Shown piece by piece: positions 10,403 through 18,678 of a DNA stretch of 53,599 bases. This stretch comes from a virus: IMG/VR virus record IMGVR_UViG_3300023119_000035, positions 1 through 53,599 of that record. The stretch is one strand, 5' to 3'. How positions within the stretch are numbered: position 1 is the first letter of the stretch; the number at the start of each line of letters is the position of its first letter. Under the pieces are notes generated by a model. That model did no database searches and was not told where the DNA came from. It saw nothing but the letters and a program-made list of their open reading frames with translations. The position numbers were made by a program, and so were the translations under genes.

Positions 10403-10876
10403 ATGGCAAACAAAAGTATGACATTAATGTTTAATAAATCCAACGGTGTAATGATTGGAGGATTTGAAACGGATCAAACGCCTTCACAATTTTTAGAAGG
10501 AGTTAGATATAAAACATTATCTTATGATCCTGACACTCATGCATATGTAGGTGATTATGCAACTGGCGGACTACAACCAATTGTAGACGATGGCAATTCA
10601 ACAATTGACGAAGAACTTTTAGATCAAAATGTTCAAGAAAATATTATTTTAGAATATCCATTATATACACAACTTAATATTATTATGGATGTTTTACATA
10701 ACAATGGTGACATTGTTAAAACAAAAGAATTCCTAAAGATGATGCAATTCATTGAAGACGAACGTGCTAAGAATAAGGCTAGAAAAGAAGTTTATAAAGA
10801 TGCAAGTTCACCGTACAACTATACTTCAAAAGAAGAAGCACAACAAGAAGTCAATAAACGACTAGATTTAGATTAA
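10403..10876 (+). CDS. Conserved hypothetical protein in fibre block, 157 aa
   Basis: This protein starts with ATG behind AAAGAT and lies 4 bp after the oxygenase and 13 bp before the fourth fibre gene. It has no motif I can name. The N-terminal half is mixed ('LMFNKSNGVMIGGFETD'). The C-terminal half is helical and charged ('FLKMMQFIEDERAKNKARKE'), ending in a Glu/Gln-rich tail. The position and size would fit a fibre-assembly chaperone or adaptor, but nothing in the sequence proves it. Confidence 0.55.
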   Translation: MANKSMTLMFNKSNGVMIGGFETDQTPSQFLEGVRYKTLSYDPDTHAYVGDYATGGLQPIVDDGNSTIDEELLDQNVQENIILEYPLYTQLNIIMDVLHNNGDIVKTKEFLKMMQFIEDERAKNKARKEVYKDASSPYNYTSKEEAQQEVNKRLDLD

Positions 10877-10889
10877 GGTAAATACACTT

Positions 10890-12662
10890 ATGCCATACAT
10901 AGTAAACACATATAACGGACAGCAAATTGCAATAGTAAATGACGGTACTATTGATCAAACTACTGATATTAAACTTATTGGTAGAAACTATGCTGGCTTT
11001 GGTGAAATTCTTAATGAGAATATGGTTAACCTCATGGAGAACTTTGCAGGAACTACTCCTCCACCAAGACCGGTTGCAGGACAGATTTGGTATGATTCCG
11101 CAAACAAAGTTCTTAAATTTTATGACGGCAACCAAATGCGTATTGCAGGCGGCGCCGAAGTAGGTATTTCACAACCATCAGGATTAGCAAAAGGAGACTT
11201 TTGGTGGGAAGAAGATGGTGAACAGTTATATGTTTTTAATGGTGAAGATTTTATTCTAGTTGGTCCGGTGACAACAGGCGGTGAAGGAGTTTCACAGGTT
11301 AGTGTTGCAACAATTAAAGATACACTAGCAAATGATAGAACAATTCTTAAAGTCACAGTACAAGACCAAGTTATTAATATTGTTTCAAAAGACGAGTTTA
11401 CTATTGATAATAGCGTAAACCCAATTACAGGTTTTAGTGCTATTAAGAAAGGTTTAAACCTTGCAAGTAAAACTACATTCCCTGGTATGCGTTATTGGGG
11501 TACAGCAGAAGATGCAGATAATTTAGGCGGTATTCCTGCTTCTCAATATATTTTAAATAGCGGTTTGCAACAGTTTAGTGATGTTGTTAGTTTCTTAAAT
11601 GATAACGGTATTACACTAGGTGCTGGTAGTGATTTAAAATTACACATTACTGGTGGCGACCAGGTTAATATTACTAACCAAGTTGGTAATACAATCAATT
11701 TTAATGTTAACACAATTGGCGCAGGAGCAGTTAAAGTAGGCCAATTTACGAGTACTAACTTTTTACCTGGATCAGATAATACAGGAAGTATTGGTAATGC
11801 AAATACTAAATGGGCAACTGGATTCTTTTATGATATAACACTAGATACAAACGGAGCATTAAACGGTAATGTTGTAGGTAATGTCACAGGAAACGTCACA
11901 GGTAATACAACAGGAACACATAACGGTAATGTTCAATCTACTATTGGTGTAAGCACATTTAATGACGTCACAGTAAGCGGAACACTTACAGCAGATCTAA
12001 CAGGTACATCAACAACAGCAACAAAACTAGTTGTTGACGGTGGAAGTGGGTATGCATCAACAACAGCAGTACCATCGGGTGCTGATAAAACATCAATTCC
12101 TGCACGTGACTCTAACGGCGAAATTACAGCCACAGTGTTTAACGGTACAGCAACAAACTCAAGTGCTTTAGATAGTGTCCCAGCAGATATTTTAGCAACA
12201 GCAAATACTATTGCTAAACGTGATTCACAAGGTGATATTACAGCACGTAAGTTCTTAGGTACAGCAACAGCGGCACAATTTGCTGACTTGGCTGAGAATT
12301 ATCTAGCAGATAAAGCATATGATGTAGGTACTGTACTAATCTTAGGTGGTGAATATGAAGTCACCGAAAGCAGAGGACAAATGGATTCAAGAGTTGTTGG
12401 AGTTGTATCAGATAAACCAGCACACCTAATGAACAGCGAGTTAGAAGGCGAGTTTGTTGTTCCAGTAGCACTAAGAGGTAGAGTACAAGTTAAAGTTGCA
12501 GGTCCTGTACGTAAAGGTGATATTTTAATTACTAGTACAATGGCTGGTATAGCAACAGCACTTACAGAAGATAGTGCAGTTCCAAATGCAGTATATGTAA
12601 TTGGAAAGTCAATTGAATCTAATCAAAACTCAGAAGTTAAACTAGTAGAAGTAGTTGTATAA
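10890..12662 (+). CDS. Tail fibre paralogue 4
   Basis: This 590-aa protein carries the common N-terminal module ('LIGRNYAGFGE', 'ENMVNLMENFAGTTPP', 'GQIWYDS', 'GDFWWEE...LYVF') and a 'GNVVGNVTGNVTGNTTGT' shaft segment. The C-terminal ~130 residues start at 'ADLAENYLADKAYDVGTV' and continue 'VVGVVSDKPAHLM', 'VPVALRGRVQVKV', 'GDILITS'. I associate this compact beta domain with the ends of phage fibres, where it may act as a trimerisation or chaperone-like tip. It is the last gene of the + strand block and meets the - strand genes tail to tail. Codon use matches its neighbours. Confidence 0.75.
   Translation: MPYIVNTYNGQQIAIVNDGTIDQTTDIKLIGRNYAGFGEILNENMVNLMENFAGTTPPPRPVAGQIWYDSANKVLKFYDGNQMRIAGGAEVGISQPSGLAKGDFWWEEDGEQLYVFNGEDFILVGPVTTGGEGVSQVSVATIKDTLANDRTILKVTVQDQVINIVSKDEFTIDNSVNPITGFSAIKKGLNLASKTTFPGMRYWGTAEDADNLGGIPASQYILNSGLQQFSDVVSFLNDNGITLGAGSDLKLHITGGDQVNITNQVGNTINFNVNTIGAGAVKVGQFTSTNFLPGSDNTGSIGNANTKWATGFFYDITLDTNGALNGNVVGNVTGNVTGNTTGTHNGNVQSTIGVSTFNDVTVSGTLTADLTGTSTTATKLVVDGGSGYASTTAVPSGADKTSIPARDSNGEITATVFNGTATNSSALDSVPADILATANTIAKRDSQGDITARKFLGTATAAQFADLAENYLADKAYDVGTVLILGGEYEVTESRGQMDSRVVGVVSDKPAHLMNSELEGEFVVPVALRGRVQVKVAGPVRKGDILITSTMAGIATALTEDSAVPNAVYVIGKSIESNQNSEVKLVEVVV
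11883..11914 (+). repeat. 32-bp perfect direct repeat, copy 2 (fibre paralogue 4)
   Basis: This segment is identical to 8624-8655 in fibre paralogue 3 and encodes the same Gly-Asn-Val-Thr-Gly shaft segment. Confidence 0.8.
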
Positions 12663-12663
12663 G

Positions 12664-12680
12664 GCGTTTTAAACGCATTT
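12664..12680 (+). terminator. Possible weak terminator at the convergent junction
   Basis: The word GCGTTTTAAACGC can fold as a 5-bp stem with a 3-base loop and is followed by ATTTT. It lies 2 bases after the last fibre stop and before the end of the opposing dCMP deaminase gene, where a terminator is expected. The stem is short, so support is limited. Confidence 0.35.
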
Positions 12681-12705
12681 TAAGCGTCATACAGCGGCGT
12701 TTATG

Positions 12706-13128
12706 CTATTCGCTAGTACTTGATGTATCAACGTGCATAACGCCTATTTTAGACGCTTGTAAGAAGTCTATTCCGTCATTACTGCGGTAATGCTCTCCAA
12801 AATAAACAGTTTTTATTCCACTTTGGTAAATCAATTTGGCACATTCAATACAAGGACTATGAGTAATAAACAGGTCAGCACCCAACCCACTCTCATTGCT
12901 ACGGGCCAATTTTGCAATAGCATTTGATTCCGCGTGTAATACTTCTGGTTTTGTTTTTCCATCTTCTTCACAGCAATTATCCCATCCACTTGGCATTCCG
13001 TTATATCCATATGCAATTATACGATCGTCCTTTACAACAATAGCACCAACTTGAAGTCTTTCTGCGTGTGATAATTGTGCAAAACGTTTTGCAACGTCCA
13101 TATATGCTTCTATAAATTTTTGTTTCAA
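12706..13128 (-). CDS. cd: dCMP deaminase
   Basis: This 140-aa zinc deaminase converts dCMP to dUMP, the substrate for thymidylate synthase. The zinc and catalytic motif is 'VLHAESNAIAKL' (His-Ala-Glu), and the second zinc motif is 'THSPCIECAKLI' (PCxxC). Length and motif spacing fit the phage and bacterial dCMP deaminase family. The start overlaps the stop of thyX (ATGA), so the pair is translationally coupled and makes dTMP together. It is the last gene of the leftward block. Function is well supported by motifs; the allosteric behaviour is unknown. Confidence 0.9.
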   Translation of the reverse strand: MKQKFIEAYMDVAKRFAQLSHAERLQVGAIVVKDDRIIAYGYNGMPSGWDNCCEEDGKTKPEVLHAESNAIAKLARSNESGLGADLFITHSPCIECAKLIYQSGIKTVYFGEHYRSNDGIDFLQASKIGVMHVDTSSTSE

Positions 13129-13802
13129 GTAAAATCCTTAGCCATAGGAAAGATCTTAGCAATGACTTCTGCACAAGCATGAGCAATTTCCATATGTTCT
13201 TTTTGTGTGCCATTGCCGCCGCGTAATTGAATATAGTGTACCCATGAACGCAATGTACCGTTCATATAAAGTCGCGTTTTAGTAAGTCCTTCTGGTAGAA
13301 CTGCTCTTGCTTGTTCTTTTGCAATACCATTTTCAATGGCCCAGTTGTATGCTTCTTTTGCCGCTTCAATAACTTTGTGTTGCTGTGATTCCCAGTCATT
13401 GATTAGATTCATTTCTTCTTGTGTAGTACCTAGTGCAACACTGTTTTGTCTGTTCTTTTGATCTTGTAATCGTGCGTCACGAAATACGAACATATCACCA
13501 AATTCATTTGGATTAGCATAACGCTGACTAAACTCTTGGAAACTAAACGAACGATGGCGCACAATTTGGTGTGCAATATCACGTGTAGTATTAATTTCTA
13601 AACAAGCATTAACCATTTCAAGTGGTGACCAATGTCCCCATTTAATTAGATAACCAATTAGTTTTTCTGCTGTTTCTTTATTATATTGGTTAGTAGGGTT
13701 TGAAACTCTTGCACAAAAAGCAATTAAGTCTTGTGCGTTTTCTAATCCTTCTTTTTCAAAATCTTCTGTTGGTTTACTGTACGATACTAATTTTACACTC
13801 AT
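13125..13802 (-). CDS. thyX: Flavin-dependent thymidylate synthase ThyX
   Basis: This 225-aa enzyme methylates dUMP to dTMP with methylene-tetrahydrofolate, using FAD and NADPH. The ThyX signature RHRxxSxxxxSxR is present as 'RHRSFSFQEFSQRY' at about residues 81-94. A substrate-binding 'EQARAVLPEGLTKTRLY' region and a C-terminal 'GGNGTQKEHMEIAHACAE' follow. T4 itself uses the unrelated Td/ThyA type, whereas ThyX is usual in marine phages. It overlaps the dCMP deaminase gene downstream. Together they supply thymidine for an AT-rich genome. Confidence 0.95.
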   Translation of the reverse strand: MSVKLVSYSKPTEDFEKEGLENAQDLIAFCARVSNPTNQYNKETAEKLIGYLIKWGHWSPLEMVNACLEINTTRDIAHQIVRHRSFSFQEFSQRYANPNEFGDMFVFRDARLQDQKNRQNSVALGTTQEEMNLINDWESQQHKVIEAAKEAYNWAIENGIAKEQARAVLPEGLTKTRLYMNGTLRSWVHYIQLRGGNGTQKEHMEIAHACAEVIAKIFPMAKDFT

Positions 13803-13805
13803 TTT

Positions 13806-14339
13806 TTATCCTAACGTTGTATTAAATGCTATTGATGTTTTTATCTCATCTTGATTATTTGGTTTTGATTGATGATGAATATGACCTGGAAACGTAATAA
13901 TATCTCCTTCATCGATACTTATCTCATATTCTTTATTTAAAAAACTAAAACTGGTTATAGGAGTTCCTTTAGGTAGATCAATAAAATAAACATTAGAAAA
14001 TGTACAATTACCGTGAGTATGTAAACCATGATAATCGCCTTTTGCATATCTTTGAAACCAAATTTGTGTAAGATGTAAGTTTTGTTGATCTTGAATATTA
14101 AGTTTTTGAAATAAGTTTCTATTGTAGTTTTCTAATATTGGACCAATTATATCAAAATAAGGTCTAGGCATTTCTCTAGGCATATACCAATCAGTATCAA
14201 GTAAACTTTGATTAACAGTTTCTAGTTTAAAACCGCCCATACTTTGAATAGCACTTAGTAAATCTGTTTTAATATCAGAGTGATTTAGTACTTTACTTTT
14301 AAAAATAACAAAGCCAGGAAACTCATGAACCTCAATCAT
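13806..14339 (-). CDS. 2OG-Fe(II) oxygenase-like protein, 177 aa
   Basis: The C-terminal half has the arrangement seen in the small '2OG-FeII_Oxy_5' type family: 'RYAKGDYHGLHTHGNC' with an H-x-H pair, then 'NVYFIDLP', then 'GDIITFPGHIHHQSKPN' with a distal His, and 'KTSIAFNT' at the end. The substrate is unknown. The gene lies 3 bp from thyX and overlaps the next upstream gene (ATGA), so it is part of the same leftward unit. The second metal ligand is His rather than the commoner Asp. Cupin-type non-oxygenase function is an alternative. Confidence 0.6.
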   Translation of the reverse strand: MIEVHEFPGFVIFKSKVLNHSDIKTDLLSAIQSMGGFKLETVNQSLLDTDWYMPREMPRPYFDIIGPILENYNRNLFQKLNIQDQQNLHLTQIWFQRYAKGDYHGLHTHGNCTFSNVYFIDLPKGTPITSFSFLNKEYEISIDEGDIITFPGHIHHQSKPNNQDEIKTSIAFNTTLG

Positions 14340-14704
14340 TTTTTCTTTTTACCTTGTCTTTTTATTTTAAAGTTAACTTTTTTTGTAAATGCATCTCGAG
14401 ATTTATTAATATTATCTACAAGGTCATCTAGTTTAATTGAAAAATCAATTGTTTCTATATTATTTTTGTGTTGTGTGATTATAGCGTTTACTCTTTTCGT
14501 AGCGACATCTAGCGAATGAGATTGTTTCACTATTTCTTGTACGTCTATAATAAACTTGTCTTTATTTTTGAGATTTAAAAGTAGATGTTTAACAAACCGA
14601 ATGGGAAGACTTTCTATATTAATTGTGTTTAGAACGTCTTCCCAATTGGCGTCGAAGTTTGATTCATCTACAAAAAGTTTTCCGCTTTGTGGACTCTTGT
14701 CCAT
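14336..14704 (-). CDS. Hypothetical basic-tailed protein, 122 aa
   Basis: I do not recognise this protein. It is predicted mostly helical, with hydrophobic heptad-like spacing in the middle ('IVKQSHSLDVATKRVNAII') and a strongly basic end (KIKRQGKKKK) that could bind nucleic acid. The start codon overlaps the stop of the upstream gene, and its own stop overlaps the next start (ATGA). Tight coupling on both sides argues that it is real. Confidence 0.6.
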   Translation of the reverse strand: MDKSPQSGKLFVDESNFDANWEDVLNTINIESLPIRFVKHLLLNLKNKDKFIIDVQEIVKQSHSLDVATKRVNAIITQHKNNIETIDFSIKLDDLVDNINKSRDAFTKKVNFKIKRQGKKKK

Positions 14705-15258
14705 TATGCATCAACTTTTTTCCTAGTAGAAGTTGTTTTCTTTTCTGCAGGGTCAATTTCATCTGCTCTACGTCTAAGATCTACAACCTCTTTATAAAGT
14801 GCATCTGCTCTTGCTCTGTAATTTTTAGCAATAGTTTTTTTAGATGTTTCTGAAGTATCTGTTTCTTCAGGTTTAATTGCTAACTCAGATACAGCCACAC
14901 CTTTTTGATTAGCAATTTCTTCGTTAAGTTTATCAAGTGTAATCCAAGTTTCCTTTTGTGGAGTTGGAGTCATTGTAATGTCCGCTGTTGGAACTTTAAC
15001 AAGATTACCTGATCTACTTAAAGTTGCTAAAATGTTAGAGCCGTCTGAAAATTGTCTTACAGCAAGTACAGTAGCAATTTCAAATGCTTCTTGACCGTTG
15101 TTAGATTCAACTACCTTAAACACATCATCATGATATGAAGGGTTTAATCTTTCAACTGGAATTACTAATGCACTGTAAGGATCTCCCGGCAATGTTTTAT
15201 AAGCAATTACAACTTTCTTACCATTATAATTACCTACGTGTTTGATTGCTGTTGCCAT
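14704..15258 (-). CDS. Conserved hypothetical protein with small beta domain, 184 aa
   Basis: The N-terminal ~95 residues look like a compact beta fold ('YNGKKVVIAYKTLPGDPYSALVI') and are followed by a linker and a charged helical tail ('NYRARADALYKEVVDLRRRADE') ending in Lys/Thr. I associate similar proteins with T4-like marine phages but know no function. A clear GGAG (TTAAGGAGAAAAATTT) precedes the ATG. It lies 12 bp after the preceding small acidic protein. Confidence 0.6.
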   Translation of the reverse strand: MATAIKHVGNYNGKKVVIAYKTLPGDPYSALVIPVERLNPSYHDDVFKVVESNNGQEAFEIATVLAVRQFSDGSNILATLSRSGNLVKVPTADITMTPTPQKETWITLDKLNEEIANQKGVAVSELAIKPEETDTSETSKKTIAKNYRARADALYKEVVDLRRRADEIDPAEKKTTSTRKKVDA

Positions 15259-15270
15259 AAATTTTTCTCC

Positions 15271-15564
15271 TTAAGATTTAGGTGCTTCAGCGGGTGCTTC
15301 AGTACCTTCTTTTTCCTTTGGTGCTACTGCGTCAAGGAACTGTGTCAATCTGTTGTATGTATTACCAACAACTGACATTTCCGCCGCTTTGAATGTTCCA
15401 CGTGAACTAGCAACATCAATGATTGTTTTTAAAGCCTGCAAGTCGGTCACAGTTAAGTCTGGAGCCGCTGGATTAGCAGGATTGGCAGGATTGTTTGGAT
15501 CAGGTTTAACCTGTTCAGCCGTTTCTACCTTCGGCGCTTCTTGTGTTTTTGTTTCTTCATTCAT
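15271..15564 (-). CDS. Conserved small protein with Pro/Ala-rich linkers, 97 aa
   Basis: The chosen start is the ATG at 15564, because AAGGAGATT lies 6-12 bases upstream; an ATG seven codons earlier would place the ribosome site inside the gene. The first 40 residues are low complexity (Glu, Pro, Asn, Ala; 'NPANPANPAAP'). The core 'LQALKTIIDVASSRGTFKA' followed by 'NRLTQFLDA' is a short helical domain I associate with T4-like marine phages. The tail is Glu/Ala/Pro-rich. No function is known. Confidence 0.6.
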   Translation of the reverse strand: MNEETKTQEAPKVETAEQVKPDPNNPANPANPAAPDLTVTDLQALKTIIDVASSRGTFKAAEMSVVGNTYNRLTQFLDAVAPKEKEGTEAPAEAPKS

Positions 15565-15588
15565 ATATGAATCTCCTTCGTACAATTA

Positions 15589-15618
15589 ATTATACAATTT
15601 TAACTTGGTCGGTTGCAA
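15589..15618 (-). promoter_or_regulatory. Weak sigma70-like promoter upstream of the 97-aa gene
   Basis: A perfect -10 (TATAAT, at 15589-15594) lies 18 bp from a poor -35 (TTGCAA, at 15613-15618). It sits at the end of the 102-aa gene and would drive the genes from 15564 leftwards to dCMP deaminase. It is much weaker than the other early promoters here. Confidence 0.35.
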
Positions 15619-15898
15619 GAACTGAACAAGCCAAACTAAAATAAGACACTTCTGAAGCATCTTCAAACCCAATTTGGTAAACATTTTCCATTTTATTGTC
15701 TACCAAATACAGATCTTGAATAATAGCAAACCTTCCATTTAGGTTATTATATATCCAATCTCTAATATTATCAATAGTGTTAGTGTAATTCCATGATTCA
15801 ATTTTGAGACTTAACTTTTCAAAATGAATAGGCATAGTATCTAATTCTCTAATGTCTAAAACATTTAAAGGATTAGGATCCTGAACTAATAACCTCAT
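15590..15898 (-). CDS. Hypothetical protein, 102 aa
   Basis: I do not recognise this protein. It has mixed alpha/beta composition without signal or membrane segments. 'WIYNNLNGRFAIIQDLYLV' and 'YQIGFEDASEVSYFSLACS' suggest a small globular fold. Its start overlaps the stop of the metallopeptidase/VWA gene (ATGA), so it is probably made together with it. That position makes an accessory role in the MoxR-VWA unit possible but unproven. Confidence 0.55.
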   Translation of the reverse strand: MRLLVQDPNPLNVLDIRELDTMPIHFEKLSLKIESWNYTNTIDNIRDWIYNNLNGRFAIIQDLYLVDNKMENVYQIGFEDASEVSYFSLACSVLATDQVKIV

Positions 15899-17175
15899 GC
15901 CGCCTCTTTTAAATCATAGTGACAAGTAATACCGTGTGGTGCTTCAATTGATGTATCTGAATGAATAATCCATACAGTTTCACAATAGTTTTCATCACCC
16001 CAGTTCCACGAATAGCCATCTGTGAACACTAGGAGTTTTCTAGGAGTAATACCTTCGTCCTTCATAAAACGCCAGTTAGCATCAAAGTCTGTACCACCAC
16101 CGCCGTGTAATTCATACTCCTCAATGCTTTCGCCGCTGTCTGGAGTAAAGTCTTGTACATTATACACTTCTGTATCAAAACACCATACTTTAATTTTATA
16201 ATCGTCGTATTGATCACAAATGCCTTTTACTTCACTTAAAAAGTCTTGTGCTTCACGTGAACCAATTGAGCCTGACATATCAAGTGCAATACACAAGTCA
16301 ATAGTATCATCAAAGTCCATACCAGGCAATACTGCGGAAGTATGCCAACCTTTACGTGAAGGACGCATGAATGAATAGTTGCTCTTAATAGTAGATTGAA
16401 TCTGCTGATTAAGGATTTCTCGCCAGTTCATTTTAGGCTCGGTAAGTTCCTTAATAATACGTTGTACACCTTTAGGAATATTACCAACACCAGCCGCCTG
16501 TGCAGATGAAATCATTGCTTCTTTCATTTCATCACGGATTTTACGTAGTTCTTCTTTTGAGTATGTAGGTTGTCCGCCTTTACCTTTTTTCTTTTTAGTT
16601 TTACCGTTAGGACCTTGGCCTTTACCTTTTTCCCAATCAATATGTTCATCAAGAAGTTTACCTAGTTGATCAAGTTGTTCTTGATCGTACTTTTGGTAGA
16701 TGTCATCATACACAGCCTCTGATGCCCAACCATAATATTTAGGATCATGGAATGGTTTAACTTGTGTAATTACTTCACCAATCTTATGACGTACTAAATC
16801 ACCGTTAACACAATAGTCGGCGGCGATGTTATAAATTTGTGGTTCACGATCATCACGACGTGTAAAGTGATCATATACACAGTGTAGGATTTCGTGACCA
16901 AATAAGAACTCAGTTTGTTTTTGTGAAAGTGTTTCTACAAAGTTTTCGTTGTAGTAAAAATTACGACCATCAGTTGCCGCAGTTGCACACCAATCAGTTG
17001 CATCAATAATTTTAAGACGTGTAGCAAGATTACCAAAAAATGGTTGACGAATAAGTAGAGCAATACGAGCAGTTGTTAATTTTTCTAATACTTTTGCACT
17101 ATTGATAGAAGGATCTTTTTCATAGATCTTACCATCTATCATTGTTTGTTCTACTGCGGTTGTTTCTTGTGACAT
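15895..17175 (-). CDS. Metallopeptidase-like / VWA domain protein (MoxR partner)
   Basis: This 426-aa protein has two parts. The N-terminal half is a putative metallopeptidase domain with 'FLFGHEILHCVYDHF' (HExxH type, His at about 94 and 98), as in the DUF2201/PF13203 family. A Lys/Gly-rich linker near residues 185-205 follows. The C-terminal half is a VWA-like domain with the MIDAS motif 'ALDMSGSIGS' and a later 'GGGGTDFDANW'. Such proteins act with MoxR-type AAA+ ATPases, and one is encoded at 18725-19819. It has its own promoter and a strong AGGAG. The biochemical target is unknown; chaperone-like remodelling of a phage or host complex is the usual inference. Confidence 0.8.
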   Translation of the reverse strand: MSQETTAVEQTMIDGKIYEKDPSINSAKVLEKLTTARIALLIRQPFFGNLATRLKIIDATDWCATAATDGRNFYYNENFVETLSQKQTEFLFGHEILHCVYDHFTRRDDREPQIYNIAADYCVNGDLVRHKIGEVITQVKPFHDPKYYGWASEAVYDDIYQKYDQEQLDQLGKLLDEHIDWEKGKGQGPNGKTKKKKGKGGQPTYSKEELRKIRDEMKEAMISSAQAAGVGNIPKGVQRIIKELTEPKMNWREILNQQIQSTIKSNYSFMRPSRKGWHTSAVLPGMDFDDTIDLCIALDMSGSIGSREAQDFLSEVKGICDQYDDYKIKVWCFDTEVYNVQDFTPDSGESIEEYELHGGGGTDFDANWRFMKDEGITPRKLLVFTDGYSWNWGDENYCETVWIIHSDTSIEAPHGITCHYDLKEAA

Positions 17176-17202
17176 ATCTTACTCCTAACTAACTATACTT
17201 AT

Positions 17203-17230
17203 AGTATAGCATCATACACGGTTTTGTCAA
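17203..17230 (-). promoter_or_regulatory. Sigma70-type early promoter for the VWA gene
   Basis: Read leftwards, TTGACA (17225-17230) is followed after 16 bp by TATACT (17203-17208). The predicted transcript would start near 17196, about 20 bases before the ATG at 17175, with AGGAG in between. It lies in the gap after the 191-aa gene. Confidence 0.75.
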
Positions 17231-17231
17231 C

Positions 17232-17807
17232 CTAGAATTTGGCTAAAAATTGGTTTTGCATATCCATTTTGGCTTGCAAATACGAGTAAGATTCTTCCAA
17301 TTCGAGTGGAGAATATTCCCCTGGCTTAAACACATATTCTACTGCTGAACTTGGAAGTTTTGAAGTTTTAAGACCATCTCCAGCATCAATTACATACGGA
17401 AGTAAGTCTGTTTTGGATATAATTGCTACTGCATCTTTATCGCAAATTAAAAGAAACTCTGCATATGATTCCGGAAGTGTTCGTCCTTCACTACTGCCAC
17501 GCGAGTTCATAAGTTGTAGTTCTGCAACGTGTTTTCTTGGTTGTTTCTTTTTAGAAGTAAAAAGACTACCATCAGTGTATTTCATTTCGATTGTAATACC
17601 GTTAGGTCCAATGTGATCAACACCTTCTTCATTTACATATCGTAAATCTTGATTACTAAAAAGTTCTAGTGCTTTTTCAAATAAATCACTTTTATCAAAA
17701 CGAAGTTTACGTTCATTTAGTTCGTCACCCACTTGGTCTACAAGTGTCACAAACTTATTCCAATCTACGTTCCATCTTAGCCAATGTGCTAGTTCTTTTG
17801 TATTCAT
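17232..17807 (-). CDS. Candidate PD-(D/E)XK nuclease, 191 aa
   Basis: The central segment 'GVDHIGPNGITIEMKYTDG' has the spacing of a PD-(D/E)XK active site: an Asp, about ten residues, then Glu-x-Lys at the end of a beta strand. This is typical of type II restriction enzymes and related nucleases. 'HVAELQLMNSRGSS' and 'EFLLICDKDAVAII' continue as the core strands. The gene overlaps the stop-side of the second nuclease-like gene upstream (ATGA, 4 bp) and lies directly before the VWA gene. No methyltransferase adjoins it. The family is not recognised beyond the motif, so the activity is a hypothesis. Confidence 0.5.
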   Translation of the reverse strand: MNTKELAHWLRWNVDWNKFVTLVDQVGDELNERKLRFDKSDLFEKALELFSNQDLRYVNEEGVDHIGPNGITIEMKYTDGSLFTSKKKQPRKHVAELQLMNSRGSSEGRTLPESYAEFLLICDKDAVAIISKTDLLPYVIDAGDGLKTSKLPSSAVEYVFKPGEYSPLELEESYSYLQAKMDMQNQFLAKF

Positions 17808-18622
17808 TTTTTAGAATTAATCCATTTAATTACTTGTTCGCTGTTCCCTGCGAAAATTCTATCTGAGTGTTCGGCAATCAAAGCATTCATTTCATCTAGA
17901 TGATTTTCTCCTGCTTCACCGTCTACTTGTACAAAGAACAATTTTTTATCATTGTGTTTATCACAGTATTTTTTTGACTCTTGAATAAAAGATTTTGATT
18001 CACCTACTTGATGTACAGAAGTCACAGATCCTTCTGGACCACTGTATTTTAAAAACCCATAAGCATCTAAACTAGGAATATATGCGTCTACACTTCTTGC
18101 AAACTTTTTGTTTTCAACATCTTTTTTATTTTGTATCTCACCGTTAGCAACAGTGTATTCACCGTTAACTGGTTTATCAACAGCAATACCTGTATACTTA
18201 CGAAGCATTTCTAACTGTACATCTTCGTCAATTGATTGTCTTGTTGCGTCTCGACAGTAGTCAATTTGAATCCACGGGTGAGAGTCTAAATATATTTGTG
18301 ACATTTTTTTGATGTCTGTAAACGTAATTTTATCTTCGTCACTAATACCTCTGTAAGAACAGTTCTTTGAAATACGTGAAAAGATAGTGTTCATAACATT
18401 AGTGACATTGCGTCTTGTTGGAGTATCAATTGTTTTATCTCGACACTTCCATTTAATTTCGTTTTTAGAATTACGGGTCTTTTCAACTGCTAGTTCATTT
18501 CCAGCAATTATTTCCCAAATTGATTTATCTTCTATTAGGTTAGATTGATTAGTTGCTTCACGACTTTTAATAATATTGTGAGCACCGTTTGTATTTTCGA
18601 TTATGATTTGTTTTGACACCAT
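17804..18622 (-). CDS. Candidate restriction-endonuclease-like protein, 272 aa
   Basis: The C-terminal third reads like a PD-(D/E)XK nuclease: 'FARSVDAYIPSLDAYG' supplies the Asp, 'SVHQVGESKSFIQESKK' supplies Glu-x-Lys, and 'LFFVQVDGEAGENHLDEM' is a following strand with acidic residues. 'LIAEHSDRIFAGNSEQVI' near the end resembles the close of some type II restriction enzymes. The N-terminal 150 residues are basic and could recognise DNA. It has its own promoter and overlaps the 191-aa nuclease candidate by 4 bp. No methylase gene is near. The assignment is motif-based only. Confidence 0.5.
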   Translation of the reverse strand: MVSKQIIIENTNGAHNIIKSREATNQSNLIEDKSIWEIIAGNELAVEKTRNSKNEIKWKCRDKTIDTPTRRNVTNVMNTIFSRISKNCSYRGISDEDKITFTDIKKMSQIYLDSHPWIQIDYCRDATRQSIDEDVQLEMLRKYTGIAVDKPVNGEYTVANGEIQNKKDVENKKFARSVDAYIPSLDAYGFLKYSGPEGSVTSVHQVGESKSFIQESKKYCDKHNDKKLFFVQVDGEAGENHLDEMNALIAEHSDRIFAGNSEQVIKWINSKK

Positions 18623-18649
18623 AATTCCCCATTTCTTAATTTATAGTAT

Positions 18650-18678
18650 ATTTTAGCAAATTATAATGTAGATGTCAA
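18650..18678 (-). promoter_or_regulatory. Sigma70-type early promoter for the nuclease pair
   Basis: TTGACA (18673-18678) lies 17 bp from TAAAAT (18650-18655), read leftwards. The start would be near 18643, about 20 bases before the ATG at 18622. It lies just downstream of the terminator of the MoxR gene, so the nuclease pair is an independent transcription unit. Confidence 0.75.

Noticed and set aside
17804-18622. Reading the 272-aa protein as part of a complete restriction-modification system
   Set aside because: No methyltransferase motif is present in this window, so only the nuclease hypothesis is kept.
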